64,000 nt of DNA from Lachnospiraceae bacterium (GTDB lineage Bacteria > Bacillota > Clostridia > Lachnospirales > Lachnospiraceae). Below are positions 17,748 through 26,597 of the stretch, one piece after another; position 1 is the first letter of the stretch; each line of letters starts with the position of its first letter. The notes beneath the pieces were generated by a model that saw only the letters and a program-made list of their open reading frames with translations, ran no database searches and was not told where the DNA came from. The translations under genes were made by a program, and so were the position numbers. Location of the stretch: NCBI GenBank assembly GCA_015056945.1, contig SVFH01000015.1, positions 20,995 to 84,994 of the forward strand, in the 5' to 3' direction.

Positions 17748-20700
17748 CTATTTCAGGAAAAAAGGTTTTTGGGAAATTGTGAATTTAAGCTGCATTGTGC
17801 CGCCATATTCGCCACAGCCCTTAATCATAACCGTAGCAGTTCCCTTTTTGATATTGTTTCTGTATGTTCCTTCCACAATTACAAAGTCCTTGCCGTAGAC
17901 AAGTTCTTTCTTTACCTTTCCGTCCTTAATCGTAACTTTACTGCTGCCGTCCGCATTTACGAAATCATTTGCAGATAAAAGAATCTCTTTGCCGGTGTAA
18001 TTCCTGCTGATTTTTGCAATTTTAACACCCTTAAATGATTTTTCGGTAATCAGATATGTTACTTTGGTTTCTCCCGTATAGGTTCCTTTGCCGTTTACAG
18101 CAACGACAATCTTTGTTCCCACTACGGAAACCGCACTCTTCTTTGTAAGTTCTTCGCTGGTCTTATCCGGATAAACTGCAGTATATCCGGCAATCGTATA
18201 ATCAGTACCTTCTTTTAAGACCTTGCCGTTTCCATCTGTGAAAACAGGTTTTGACAAATATGCTCCGGCTTTTGCAGAAGCAGGCTTGTCTGCAGCAATT
18301 GCATGTACGGATGCAATATTTCCCGCAACAATTTTAAAGGTTTTATTTACTTTTCCTTTATAATTTCCTTTTCCGACAACGGAAACAACCGGTGTTTTCT
18401 TTGTCGACTCTGTTGTAATTGCCGTATTTGCCGTATAGGTTAAGGAATAATCCTTTCCTTCCTTTAACCACTTCGCAGCTTTAACGGAATACACTTCAAT
18501 GTAAGGTTTACTTCCGCCTTTTTCATATGCACATGACATATCAAGAGATGCAAACGCAGACGCAGTATAAACTTTACCGTTTACTCTGTACTTAAACTGA
18601 TCTGCAGCTGTTCCCATATCGCAAGGTAAAATCTTAAAGGTTTTTTTCAGTGTACCGCTATAAGAATTGATACCCTTAATCAGAATGGTTGCCGTTCCGA
18701 CATTCACATTTTTCTGATATGACACTTCATAATCTTTCCCTTTCACGAGCGCTGTACCGTTATAATCCATTGCAAGATCAAGCATTTGGGGTGTTCCGTC
18801 ATATGTTTTCGCTCCAATACCGCTTACCTTTGCTTTCGCAATGGAAGGACCGGTAATCTTGAAGGTAACCCTCTTTACACCGCTATATGCGTCTTTACCG
18901 ACAAGCACTGCAGTAGCAGTTCCGATCTGACGGTTATTTTCGAAAGTTACTTCATAATGAACACCTTTTACAAGAGTTTCTTTTCCGTATTTTACTACTA
19001 ATTCAGGCATAACAGGCGCACCGTTTTGATATTCCTGATTTGCAATCTTTGATACTTTCACCTTGCTCATCAGGGTTGCCTGTGTAATATTTAATGTTAC
19101 CTTTTTCTCTCCGGTAAAATTACCTTTTCCCGAAATAATCACATTGTATACACCCGGATTTTTATATGCACCCTCCTGTGTATCAGGATAACTTACCGTG
19201 AAATCTGTCTTTGCTTTTAATTTTTTACCATTCCATGATAAAACAGGTGTCGGTTTCTGTACTTTCTTTGCCTTATAAACTACAGCAAGATTGTCTGCGC
19301 TAAACTCCTGACCTGAAATATTCTGCGGTAAAATCTTAAAAGTTACCGTAACAGTACCTTTATAATTGTTGATACCTTTTACAATAACTGACGGAGCGTT
19401 CTTGGGAGCGGACGCATCACTTGCTTTCACATTGTTCTTATAAGATACCTTATAATCCACGTTTTCTTCCAGCAACACCGCACCATCATACACCTGAATA
19501 GCTGGTTTATGTGCCTTACCGGTATACATCTGATCACCGACAGGTGTTACAAAAAACTCATCACTGATTTTTTGCCAGTGTGCATACAAAGTACGCTGGT
19601 GGGTAAGAATTGTTTCTGCGTTTACCGCTTCGCCTTCTCCTGCCTTTTGTGTATACCAGCCAATAAAATAGTATCCTTTTCTCGCAGGTGTTTTGGTTTC
19701 CAAAACAGAAAGTGGCTGATTATATGTAACACTTACCTTCTCTACCTTGCCGCTTCCGTCCTGATAATCCAGAGAAAGCGTATTGCTTACCGTAATATTG
19801 CATGTTGCTTTCACACCGTCAATATTAACCGTAATGGTTGTTTTGCCTTCCTTCAAAGGAATAATTTCCACTTTATTTAATGCTTCGAGAAGATTTACAC
19901 TGGCAACAGCTTTATTGCTGCTGGATATCTTGATTTCCTTCGTTCTGGCATGAAGCGGTGCTAAGGAATATTCGATAATTCCCTGTTCTCCGACAAATAA
20001 AACATTCTTATTTGCCTTCAATGTAACCTTTGTTACACCTTCCCAAACATATACCTTACATGTTGCCTTTTTATCTTTTACCTTAGCGGTAATCGTTGCA
20101 ATACCAGAAGCAACTGCTACAACAGTACCGTCTTCTTTCACGGTTGCCACAGCTTCATTATCGCTGCTCCATGAAACTGTTTTATCCACATTCGTATCAT
20201 CAGTATTATAATTCACCTCAAGCTTTGCCTGTGAACCTTTCTTCAGGCTGAGATTGCTTTCATTCAAGGAAATGCTCTTAAGCTGCACTGTTTTTTCAAC
20301 AACTTCAAGCTTATCAACCTTAAATCCGTAAAACACATTCTCACTGTCTGTAACAAGTTTGATTCTTACGGCACTACCCGGCACCTCTACAACTTTACCC
20401 GCAAGTTCGCTGCCTGTATAAGTACCGATTACCTTATTGTTTCCATTCAATACACTAATAGTATCTTTTCTGTCTTCCACAAAAGTATCTTTACTGAACG
20501 TAAGACGTAATTTTTCTGCCTTAGGATCTTCATAGATAAATAAATCATTTTGTCCGTTGTAATACGGGTGGGCACTCTCCAGATTTTCCGGATTTTCAAT
20601 CCAATATGCCCAACCTTTTACCTCCACTCGACAGTATGTTTTGACATCACTTCCGTCAGTTGACGATGCATAGATTTTGGTCGTTCCCTGTAAACGGGCG

Positions 20701-23654
20701 GTTACCACTCCGTCTTCTGAAACAGTTGCAATACTTTCATTTTCAGAATAAAAATGTAACTTCTTATTATACGCATTATCCGGTGACACTTTCGGATTCA
20801 AATCAAAAGTATCAGCTGCATTTAACGTTTTATTTGTTGCACTTAATTCTATTTTTGTTACCGGCTGAACAACCTTAACTTTACAGGTTGCTTTCAGATT
20901 GGAATTCTCTTTACTTTTAACCGTAATGGTTACGGTACCGGATTTCACACCTGTTACTTTACCGGCTTCTACTGTCGCTACTTTCTCATCAGAAGAACTC
21001 CAGATTAATGTATCCGTAAAATCCACCGGAAGAACATTATGTGTAATCACTTTTGTTGCTCCGATATTTAATTCCATCTGCTCTGTTTCAATAGAAATAT
21101 CTGTTGCAGGCACTGTCTGTGCAACGAAAGAAATTCCGTTCTCGTTTGCATAGGTTTGTGCATAGGAGCCTTCTACACCATAAATGGTTACTTCCCCGGG
21201 ATAACTGAATATATCTGATGCAATTGATGTTACGTTTGCCGGGATTGTTACCTTCTTAAGCTTGGGCGAACGGGCAAATGCACTGCTCGCAATTGCAGTT
21301 ACCTGATAAGGAATTGACACTTCTTCCAGTGCAGCAGAATTGTCCAGAAAATAACTCGGTATTGCTTTAAGTCCTGTTCCCAAATTCACTTCCGTAAGAG
21401 ATGCACATGTCGCAAGCGCACCCATTCCAAGTTTTTCTACCGTATTCGGAAGAGTAAAGCTCTTCAATGCGCTACAATCCGCAAAAGCATAATCTTCAAT
21501 TGCGGAAATCACTCCGTTCTTTTCAAATGTAACTTTCTCAAGTGCTGTACATTTGTGAAAAGCTCTGGCTCCAATTCCCGTAATGCCTGCAGGAATTGTA
21601 ATTTCTTTCAATGCAGAACATCCGTAGAAACAGTCAGGGAAAACATATGCCAATGTTGATGGCAATTCAATCTTCTCTAAAGCAGTACAGCAGTAGAATG
21701 CTTTCTGCGCAATATATGTCATTTGAGACGGTAATTCAATATTCTTTAAAGAACTGCAGCCTGAGAATGCACTCTCGTGAATTTCCGTTATGGTTTCCGG
21801 TAAAATTACTGTTTCCAATGAACCGCAATTTTCAAACAAATTCTTGATAACAACCTTGGTCCCTTCCTCAAACGTTGCAGTTTTTAAGGAAGAACATCCC
21901 CTAAAAGGATGACTGATTCCTGTTTTCACTGATGTAAGCGATTTCGGAATATATATACTTGTCAGTGAATAACAATTACCATATGTTTCAGCACCAAGTG
22001 ACTGCAGACTTAACGGTAAATCTGCATCTTTCAAATTGACACAATTATAAAAAGCTCTGTCACTAATCCACTGAACTTTATCTGACATATTAACCTTCTG
22101 CAAAGATGTACAACCATCAAATGCATAAGCATCAATCCCAACGATATCCTCAGGTAAAGTAATGCTTTCTAACCCCGTACAGTTATTGAAAAGACTGGGA
22201 ATAATTGTATTAATTCCTTCTTCAAACGTTACATTTTTTAAGCCGCTGCAATTATCAAAAGGTCCTAAGGCGTATGATAATGACTTTGGTATTGTAATAT
22301 TATTTAAAGACGTACAATTCTTAAACGCATCCATCTCAAGCCTGCTTAATGACTTCGGTAAGTGAATTGTTTGAAGATTGACACATTCAAGAAAGGCTTC
22401 CGTACCGATACGGTTTACACTATCCGGCATAACAACCTTCTTCAAATATCCGGCTTTCCAGAAGGCAGCATTATCGATGTTAGTCACAGAATCCGGAATA
22501 ACAACCTCTTCTACATAACATTCACTTAAAATAAACGAAGGAATTACTTTCATCCCTTGTTCAAAGGTGACCTTCTTCAAATTTGTACAATCCCGAAAAG
22601 GTGCCCCGTATCCATACGGCCCCCTGGAAACATTCTTCGGAATAACAATTTCTGTCAAGCTTGTGCAGGCAGCAAATGACTTTCCGGATAATTCAACCAA
22701 AGCAGCCGGGAGTTCCACGGACTGAAGGCTATAATTGTATGCAAACGCTTCTTTTCCGATATATGTAATATACGGGGAAAACGTAACTTTCTTTAAATTT
22801 GTACAATTATAAAAAGCCTGTTCACCAATAGAAACCACAGACTTAGGAATCGTAATTTCTTCGATTGCGCTACATCCATAAAACAAGCCCGTCGGAATGC
22901 TCGTCAAGCCTTCTTCAAATTCAATTGTTCTCAATGCAGTACAATTTGTGAAAGGTGAATATATATTTCCGACACCCGCATCTTTCAAAGTTTTCGGAAT
23001 TTTGATTCCGGTCAATGAAGAACAGCCATCAAATGAATTCCACCCAATTGTATTTAAGTTTGCCGGCAATTGAATTGATATCATATTATAGCAATTAATA
23101 AATGCCTTATCATCAATCAATGTAATATCATCCGGTAACACAACCTGTTTAAGATTTGTATTATTACCAAATGCTTTTTCCCCAATACTCTTTACCGTAT
23201 ATCCATTTATCTTTGCCGGTACCTTTAATACAGTATCCGAACCGCTATATCCGGTAATGCAAGCATCATTTCCTGATACGGTGTAAGAATAATCCCCATA
23301 GGTTTCTGCCAAATAGACATCTCCGCCAGAAGTACTTTCTTCTTCACGAATTTCCGTAGCAGATTCTTCTACAGAAGCTTCCTGTGTCGTTTCTTCCGTC
23401 GAAGATTCGGAATCCTCTTCCGTCGCTTCTTCATCACACGACACACTTTCTTCAGTTTCCCCTTCTGTTTCTGTTGTTTCCTCCTCGGAAACCTCTTCAG
23501 CTACATCCTCTGTCGGAGTTTCAATACTTTTTTCTTCCCCGACTTCGGTTCTGATTGTTGTAATGCCTGCCGCAAATACTTCAATCGTACTTGTCGGAAG
23601 CATTGTGAGTAACATTAGTACTACTAAAAATGCACTCAGCAATCGTCTTTTCAT
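17748..23654 (-). CDS. Giant secreted leucine-rich-repeat / Ig-like repeat surface protein (BspA-like)
   Basis: This 1968-residue protein begins with a signal peptide (MKRRLLSAFLVVLMLLTMLP, cleavage near residue 29) and a Glu/Thr/Ser-rich linker to about 115. Residues about 140-830 are tandem BspA/TpLRR-type repeats of the form ..IGEKAFGNNTNLKQVVLP... Then come two Big_2 Ig-like domains (about 845-1010), a CUB-like module (NDLFIYEDPKAEKLRLTFS), two more Big_2 domains, one Listeria-Bacteroides/InlB-type repeat (KGYYFIGWYTQKAGEGEAV), and seven repeats of about 75-95 residues ending in Y.G....F.I. There is no LPxTG, SLH or C-terminal membrane segment, so anchoring is unexplained. The family suggests adhesion to host or other cells. 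Monocistronic, with a palindromic promoter. Confidence 0.9.
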   Translation of the reverse strand: MKRRLLSAFLVVLMLLTMLPTSTIEVFAAGITTIRTEVGEEKSIETPTEDVAEEVSEEETTETEGETEESVSCDEEATEEDSESSTEETTQEASVEESATEIREEESTSGGDVYLAETYGDYSYTVSGNDACITGYSGSDTVLKVPAKINGYTVKSIGEKAFGNNTNLKQVVLPDDITLIDDKAFINCYNMISIQLPANLNTIGWNSFDGCSSLTGIKIPKTLKDAGVGNIYSPFTNCTALRTIEFEEGLTSIPTGLFYGCSAIEEITIPKSVVSIGEQAFYNCTNLKKVTFSPYITYIGKEAFAYNYSLQSVELPAALVELSGKSFAACTSLTEIVIPKNVSRGPYGYGAPFRDCTNLKKVTFEQGMKVIPSFILSECYVEEVVIPDSVTNIDNAAFWKAGYLKKVVMPDSVNRIGTEAFLECVNLQTIHLPKSLSRLEMDAFKNCTSLNNITIPKSLSYALGPFDNCSGLKNVTFEEGINTIIPSLFNNCTGLESITLPEDIVGIDAYAFDGCTSLQKVNMSDKVQWISDRAFYNCVNLKDADLPLSLQSLGAETYGNCYSLTSIYIPKSLTSVKTGISHPFRGCSSLKTATFEEGTKVVIKNLFENCGSLETVILPETITEIHESAFSGCSSLKNIELPSQMTYIAQKAFYCCTALEKIELPSTLAYVFPDCFYGCSALKEITIPAGITGIGARAFHKCTALEKVTFEKNGVISAIEDYAFADCSALKSFTLPNTVEKLGMGALATCASLTEVNLGTGLKAIPSYFLDNSAALEEVSIPYQVTAIASSAFARSPKLKKVTIPANVTSIASDIFSYPGEVTIYGVEGSYAQTYANENGISFVAQTVPATDISIETEQMELNIGATKVITHNVLPVDFTDTLIWSSSDEKVATVEAGKVTGVKSGTVTITVKSKENSNLKATCKVKVVQPVTKIELSATNKTLNAADTFDLNPKVSPDNAYNKKLHFYSENESIATVSEDGVVTARLQGTTKIYASSTDGSDVKTYCRVEVKGWAYWIENPENLESAHPYYNGQNDLFIYEDPKAEKLRLTFSKDTFVEDRKDTISVLNGNNKVIGTYTGSELAGKVVEVPGSAVRIKLVTDSENVFYGFKVDKLEVVEKTVQLKSISLNESNLSLKKGSQAKLEVNYNTDDTNVDKTVSWSSDNEAVATVKEDGTVVAVASGIATITAKVKDKKATCKVYVWEGVTKVTLKANKNVLFVGEQGIIEYSLAPLHARTKEIKISSSNKAVASVNLLEALNKVEIIPLKEGKTTITVNIDGVKATCNITVSNTLSLDYQDGSGKVEKVSVTYNQPLSVLETKTPARKGYYFIGWYTQKAGEGEAVNAETILTHQRTLYAHWQKISDEFFVTPVGDQMYTGKAHKPAIQVYDGAVLLEENVDYKVSYKNNVKASDASAPKNAPSVIVKGINNYKGTVTVTFKILPQNISGQEFSADNLAVVYKAKKVQKPTPVLSWNGKKLKAKTDFTVSYPDTQEGAYKNPGVYNVIISGKGNFTGEKKVTLNITQATLMSKVKVSKIANQEYQNGAPVMPELVVKYGKETLVKGVHYEVTFENNRQIGTATAVLVGKDAYSGVKRVTFKITGPSIAKAKVSGIGAKTYDGTPQMLDLAMDYNGTALVKGKDYEVSYQKNVNVGTATILIKGINSYSGTLKKTFKILPCDMGTAADQFKYRVNGKVYTASAFASLDMSCAYEKGGSKPYIEVYSVKAAKWLKEGKDYSLTYTANTAITTESTKKTPVVSVVGKGNYKGKVNKTFKIVAGNIASVHAIAADKPASAKAGAYLSKPVFTDGNGKVLKEGTDYTIAGYTAVYPDKTSEELTKKSAVSVVGTKIVVAVNGKGTYTGETKVTYLITEKSFKGVKIAKISRNYTGKEILLSANDFVNADGSSKVTIKDGKVKKELVYGKDFVIVEGTYRNNIKKGTATVMIKGCGEYGGTMQLKFTISQKPFFLK

Positions 23655-23690
23655 TGCTTTTCCTCCTTCTACTCGTATGGTATATGTGTT

Positions 23691-23727
23691 CGCGAGTTAT
23701 TATACTACCAATAATAACTCGCGTCAA
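23691..23727 (-). promoter_or_regulatory. Promoter of the giant LRR gene inside a perfect inverted repeat
   Basis: TTGACG (23722-23727) and TATAAT (23699-23704) are exactly 17 bases apart on the minus strand. The interval is spanned by a perfect 12-bp inverted repeat (23691-23702 with 23712-23723, 9-base centre) that touches the -35 and covers the -10, as an operator would. Confidence 0.65.
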
Positions 23728-23762
23728 CATCTTTCTATGCTTTTTCAATGAAATCATCCGCA

Positions 23763-23789
23763 CAAAAAAAGAAACGTCATTGACGTTTC
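23763..23789 (-). terminator. Terminator after the 66-residue gene
   Basis: The stem GAAACGTC (23771-23778 with 23782-23789) is followed on the minus strand by seven T. Confidence 0.85.
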
Positions 23790-23792
23790 TTC

Positions 23793-23993
23793 TTAATATA
23801 CTGTAATTGTTTCAATTACCAATTGTGATTTGTAATCAATGTTTGCTTTCTCAATTTTCTTTTGTAGCTCAAGTTCACTCTTACATTTCACCGCATCTGT
23901 TACATCTACGGTCAGATAAAAGCCGCGAAACATCTTCTCTGCCAAATATTCATCTGTTCTGGTGTTATGTGCAATATAATATTGACTGGCCAT
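23793..23993 (-). CDS. Small conserved hypothetical protein (66 residues)
   Basis: The start is the ATG opening MASQYYIAHNTRTDEYL, six bases after AAGGAGGTG. The protein is 66 residues, with a helical charged middle (ELELQKKIEKANIDYKSQ) and no Cys, membrane segment or known motif. It has its own promoter overlapping the end of the flavin reductase gene and its own terminator, so it is expressed as a separate unit. I do not recognise the family. Confidence 0.65.
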   Translation of the reverse strand: MASQYYIAHNTRTDEYLAEKMFRGFYLTVDVTDAVKCKSELELQKKIEKANIDYKSQLVIETITVY

Positions 23994-24056
23994 AGTGAAC
24001 ACCTCCTTCAAGTCATCCAACACGCTATCAAGATATCATAAGCTCCTCTTACTATT

Positions 24057-24084
24057 ATTATAACGAAACTACAATAAAAGTCAA
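24057..24084 (-). promoter_or_regulatory. Promoter of the 66-residue gene
   Basis: TTGACT (24079-24084) and TATAAT (24057-24062), 16 bases apart on the minus strand; the -35 lies across the stop region of the flavin reductase gene. Confidence 0.6.
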
Positions 24085-24677
24085 TCTTTTCGAGGTGTTT
24101 TCTTTTTCCTTATTTTTGCTTTTTTGACAGAATATCCAAATGTCCCTAACGGCTTTCCAAGAGAAAAATATGTGCCATGGGAATATGCAACCAAACCGCT
24201 TTCATTCAATGCAAAACGTCCGTTTTCTTTCAAATATGCCTCGTCAACAGTGATATTTACAACCTCTGCCACAAACATCGTATGGGAACCTAATGCCAAC
24301 TCATTTTGCACCTTACACTCAATGCAGACAGGGCTCTCGGCAATCCCGGGCGCAGATATCTTCTCTGAATTAAGTAGTGTTAAATTCATCTCTTTGTATT
24401 TATCAATATCGCGACCTGATTTCACGCCGCAATAATCAGTTGCATACAACAACTCTTCCGTGGTCAGATTAATGACAAATTCGCCTGTTTCACGAATAAT
24501 ATCATAGGAATAACGCTCCGGACGTACAGATATGGATACCATTGCAGGATCACTGCAAACCGTACCAACCCACGCAAGCGTAATAATATTGGGTTTCTCA
24601 CCTTCACGTTGGCAGCTTACCATGACTGCAGGTAAAGGATACAACATATTTCCGGGTTTCCAACTTTGTCTTTTCAT
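24081..24677 (-). CDS. Flavin reductase family protein (flavoredoxin-like)
   Basis: This 198-residue FMN-binding split-barrel protein has the family opening PGNMLYPLPAVMVSCQ, the FMN-contact segment NIITLAWVGTVCSDPAMVSISVRPERYSY (positions about 30-60) and the substrate loop DYCGVKSGRDIDKY. Such proteins reduce flavin with NAD(P)H or carry electrons in anaerobes. The last 15 residues are Lys/Arg-rich. It lies 69 bases after nhaC on the same strand; functional linkage is not evident. Substrate unknown. Confidence 0.85.
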   Translation of the reverse strand: MKRQSWKPGNMLYPLPAVMVSCQREGEKPNIITLAWVGTVCSDPAMVSISVRPERYSYDIIRETGEFVINLTTEELLYATDYCGVKSGRDIDKYKEMNLTLLNSEKISAPGIAESPVCIECKVQNELALGSHTMFVAEVVNITVDEAYLKENGRFALNESGLVAYSHGTYFSLGKPLGTFGYSVKKAKIRKKKTPRKD

Positions 24678-24746
24678 AAAAAGCCTCCAATATTTTTATT
24701 CGCCCGCAGAAAAAGTTTTTCTGCGGACGAACCAATAATACTTTAC

Positions 24747-26510
24747 TTATGAAACCTCTTTTTTGTTATCTTTTTTATCGGTAATTGTCTTGATTACAAA
24801 AAGAGTCCCTATCAATAAAACAACTGCTACAGGGAAAGCAACGAACCAGTTCTTCGTAAGCCCTGCTATGAGGAATGATACAAATGAAACAGCTGCTACC
24901 GTCAATGCATACGGTAACTGCGTGGAAACATGGTTAATGTGATCACACTGGGCACCTGCAGAAGCCATAATTGTTGTATCGGAAATCGGTGAACAATGGT
25001 CGCCGCATACTGCACCTGCAAGACATGCAGAAATAGAAAGAACCATCATAACATCTCCACTCGGGAATACCGCACAAACAATCGGAAGAAGAATACCAAA
25101 TGTTCCCCATGAAGTGCCCGTTGCAAAAGCAAGACCTGTCGCAATCAGGAATACGATAGCCGGAAGCATCCAGCTTAATCCTGCCGCATTTCCTCTGACG
25201 AACTCAGCAACAAATACTTTTGCTCCTAAATCCATAGTGATACCGCCAAGAGTCCAAGCAAATGTCAGAATTAAAATTGCCGGCACCATAGCTTTAAAAC
25301 CTTCCGTAAAAGTATCCGTCAACTCTTTAAATGTCAATTTCTTTCTAAGCAAATAGAAGAAAAAGGTAAATGCAACTGCAATAAAGGAACCAAGCACCAA
25401 ACCAACAGATGCATCGCACTCCGAAAAAGCAGTGACGAAATCAACACCGTCAAAAAATCCGCCGGTGTAAACCATTCCAATCACACAGGACACAATCAGA
25501 ATCACAACCGGAAGCACAAGGTCAATCACGCGTCCTTTTGCTTCATTCTTCTCTGTATTTTCTGGCATATCAGACCGTTTCCCGGAAGTAAACAAATCTC
25601 CCCTGAGTGCATTGTACTCATGTGTCTTCATTGGACCAAAGTCAAATTTCATAAACGAAATTGCAATAATCATTATAATACTTAACAGTGCATAAAAGTT
25701 AAAAGGAATTGATTTCAAAAATAACGAAAGACCTTCTCCTTCAGGCGCAACACTTGTAACCGCTGCCGCCCAGGATGAAATAGGTGCAATGATACAAATG
25801 GGTGCCGCCGTTGCATCAATCAGATATGCAAGCTTCGCTCTTGAAACCTTATTCTTATCTGTCACAGGACGCATAACACTTCCTACTGTCAGACAGTTAA
25901 AATAGTCATCTACAAAAATCAGTGCACCAAGCACGAACGTTGACAACATTGCTCCTTTTCTGCTTTTGATTCGCTTTGATGCCCATTCTCCATATGCTGC
26001 AGAACCGCCGGCTTTATTCATCATACTTACCATAATACCAAGCATAACAAGGAAAATGATGATACCTACATTCCAACCGTCTGCTAGCTTTGCAATAATG
26101 GTATCAAAGGTTTTGGTAACTGTTTCAATCGGATGGAACATTGTATATAACAAAGAACCCGATAAAATACCTACAAACAAAGAAAGATATACTTCCTTTG
26201 TAATCAATGCCAGCACAATTGCTATGATAGGCGGGATTAACGCAAGAAATGTACCATATATCGTCACATCATTACGAATCGTCTGAATTGCCGTTTCTAA
26301 AGAACTGCTGAAATTCTCAGCATCTTCCATGAGGTTTGAATCATAATTATCTACATAATCCAACGCCTCCTCCATTGTCATTTCCGCTGTCATTTCCGCA
26401 ACCGTTTCCGTCTCCTGTGCTTTAACCGAAAGCGCAAACATGCCTACCCCTAAAACACAAAGCATTGCACAAAGAATCAACCCTGTGATCCCTCTCTTCT
26501 TTGTCTTCAT
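24747..26510 (-). CDS. NhaC-family Na+/H+ antiporter with N-terminal signal-like extension
   Basis: This 587-residue polytopic membrane protein has about 11-13 predicted segments. The NhaC/MleN signature regions include FVDDYFNCLTVGSVMRPVTD and the C-terminal CGDHCSPISDTTIMASAGA, typical of Na+/H+ antiporters of this family. Unusually, it starts with a cleavable-looking signal peptide (residues 1-32, ending SVKAQ) followed by an acidic segment of about 50 residues, before the first transport helix. The start ATG has AAAGGAGG upstream. It follows pepD by 87 bases, so Na+ or H+ exchange may support peptide uptake by the OPT transporter; that is inference. Confidence 0.88.
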   Translation of the reverse strand: MKTKKRGITGLILCAMLCVLGVGMFALSVKAQETETVAEMTAEMTMEEALDYVDNYDSNLMEDAENFSSSLETAIQTIRNDVTIYGTFLALIPPIIAIVLALITKEVYLSLFVGILSGSLLYTMFHPIETVTKTFDTIIAKLADGWNVGIIIFLVMLGIMVSMMNKAGGSAAYGEWASKRIKSRKGAMLSTFVLGALIFVDDYFNCLTVGSVMRPVTDKNKVSRAKLAYLIDATAAPICIIAPISSWAAAVTSVAPEGEGLSLFLKSIPFNFYALLSIIMIIAISFMKFDFGPMKTHEYNALRGDLFTSGKRSDMPENTEKNEAKGRVIDLVLPVVILIVSCVIGMVYTGGFFDGVDFVTAFSECDASVGLVLGSFIAVAFTFFFYLLRKKLTFKELTDTFTEGFKAMVPAILILTFAWTLGGITMDLGAKVFVAEFVRGNAAGLSWMLPAIVFLIATGLAFATGTSWGTFGILLPIVCAVFPSGDVMMVLSISACLAGAVCGDHCSPISDTTIMASAGAQCDHINHVSTQLPYALTVAAVSFVSFLIAGLTKNWFVAFPVAVVLLIGTLFVIKTITDKKDNKKEVS

Positions 26511-26597
26511 TGTAACCTCCTTTATACCCTACGTACCTCAATTAATATGTAACCGGGGAAGCAACTCCCCTATATAATAGAAAACATCTCTGTTTCA

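Noticed and set aside
26540..26580. GGGGA/TCCCC hairpin between pepD and nhaC as a terminator
   Set aside because: The stem is short and no T run follows; it may be a processing or spacer hairpin only.
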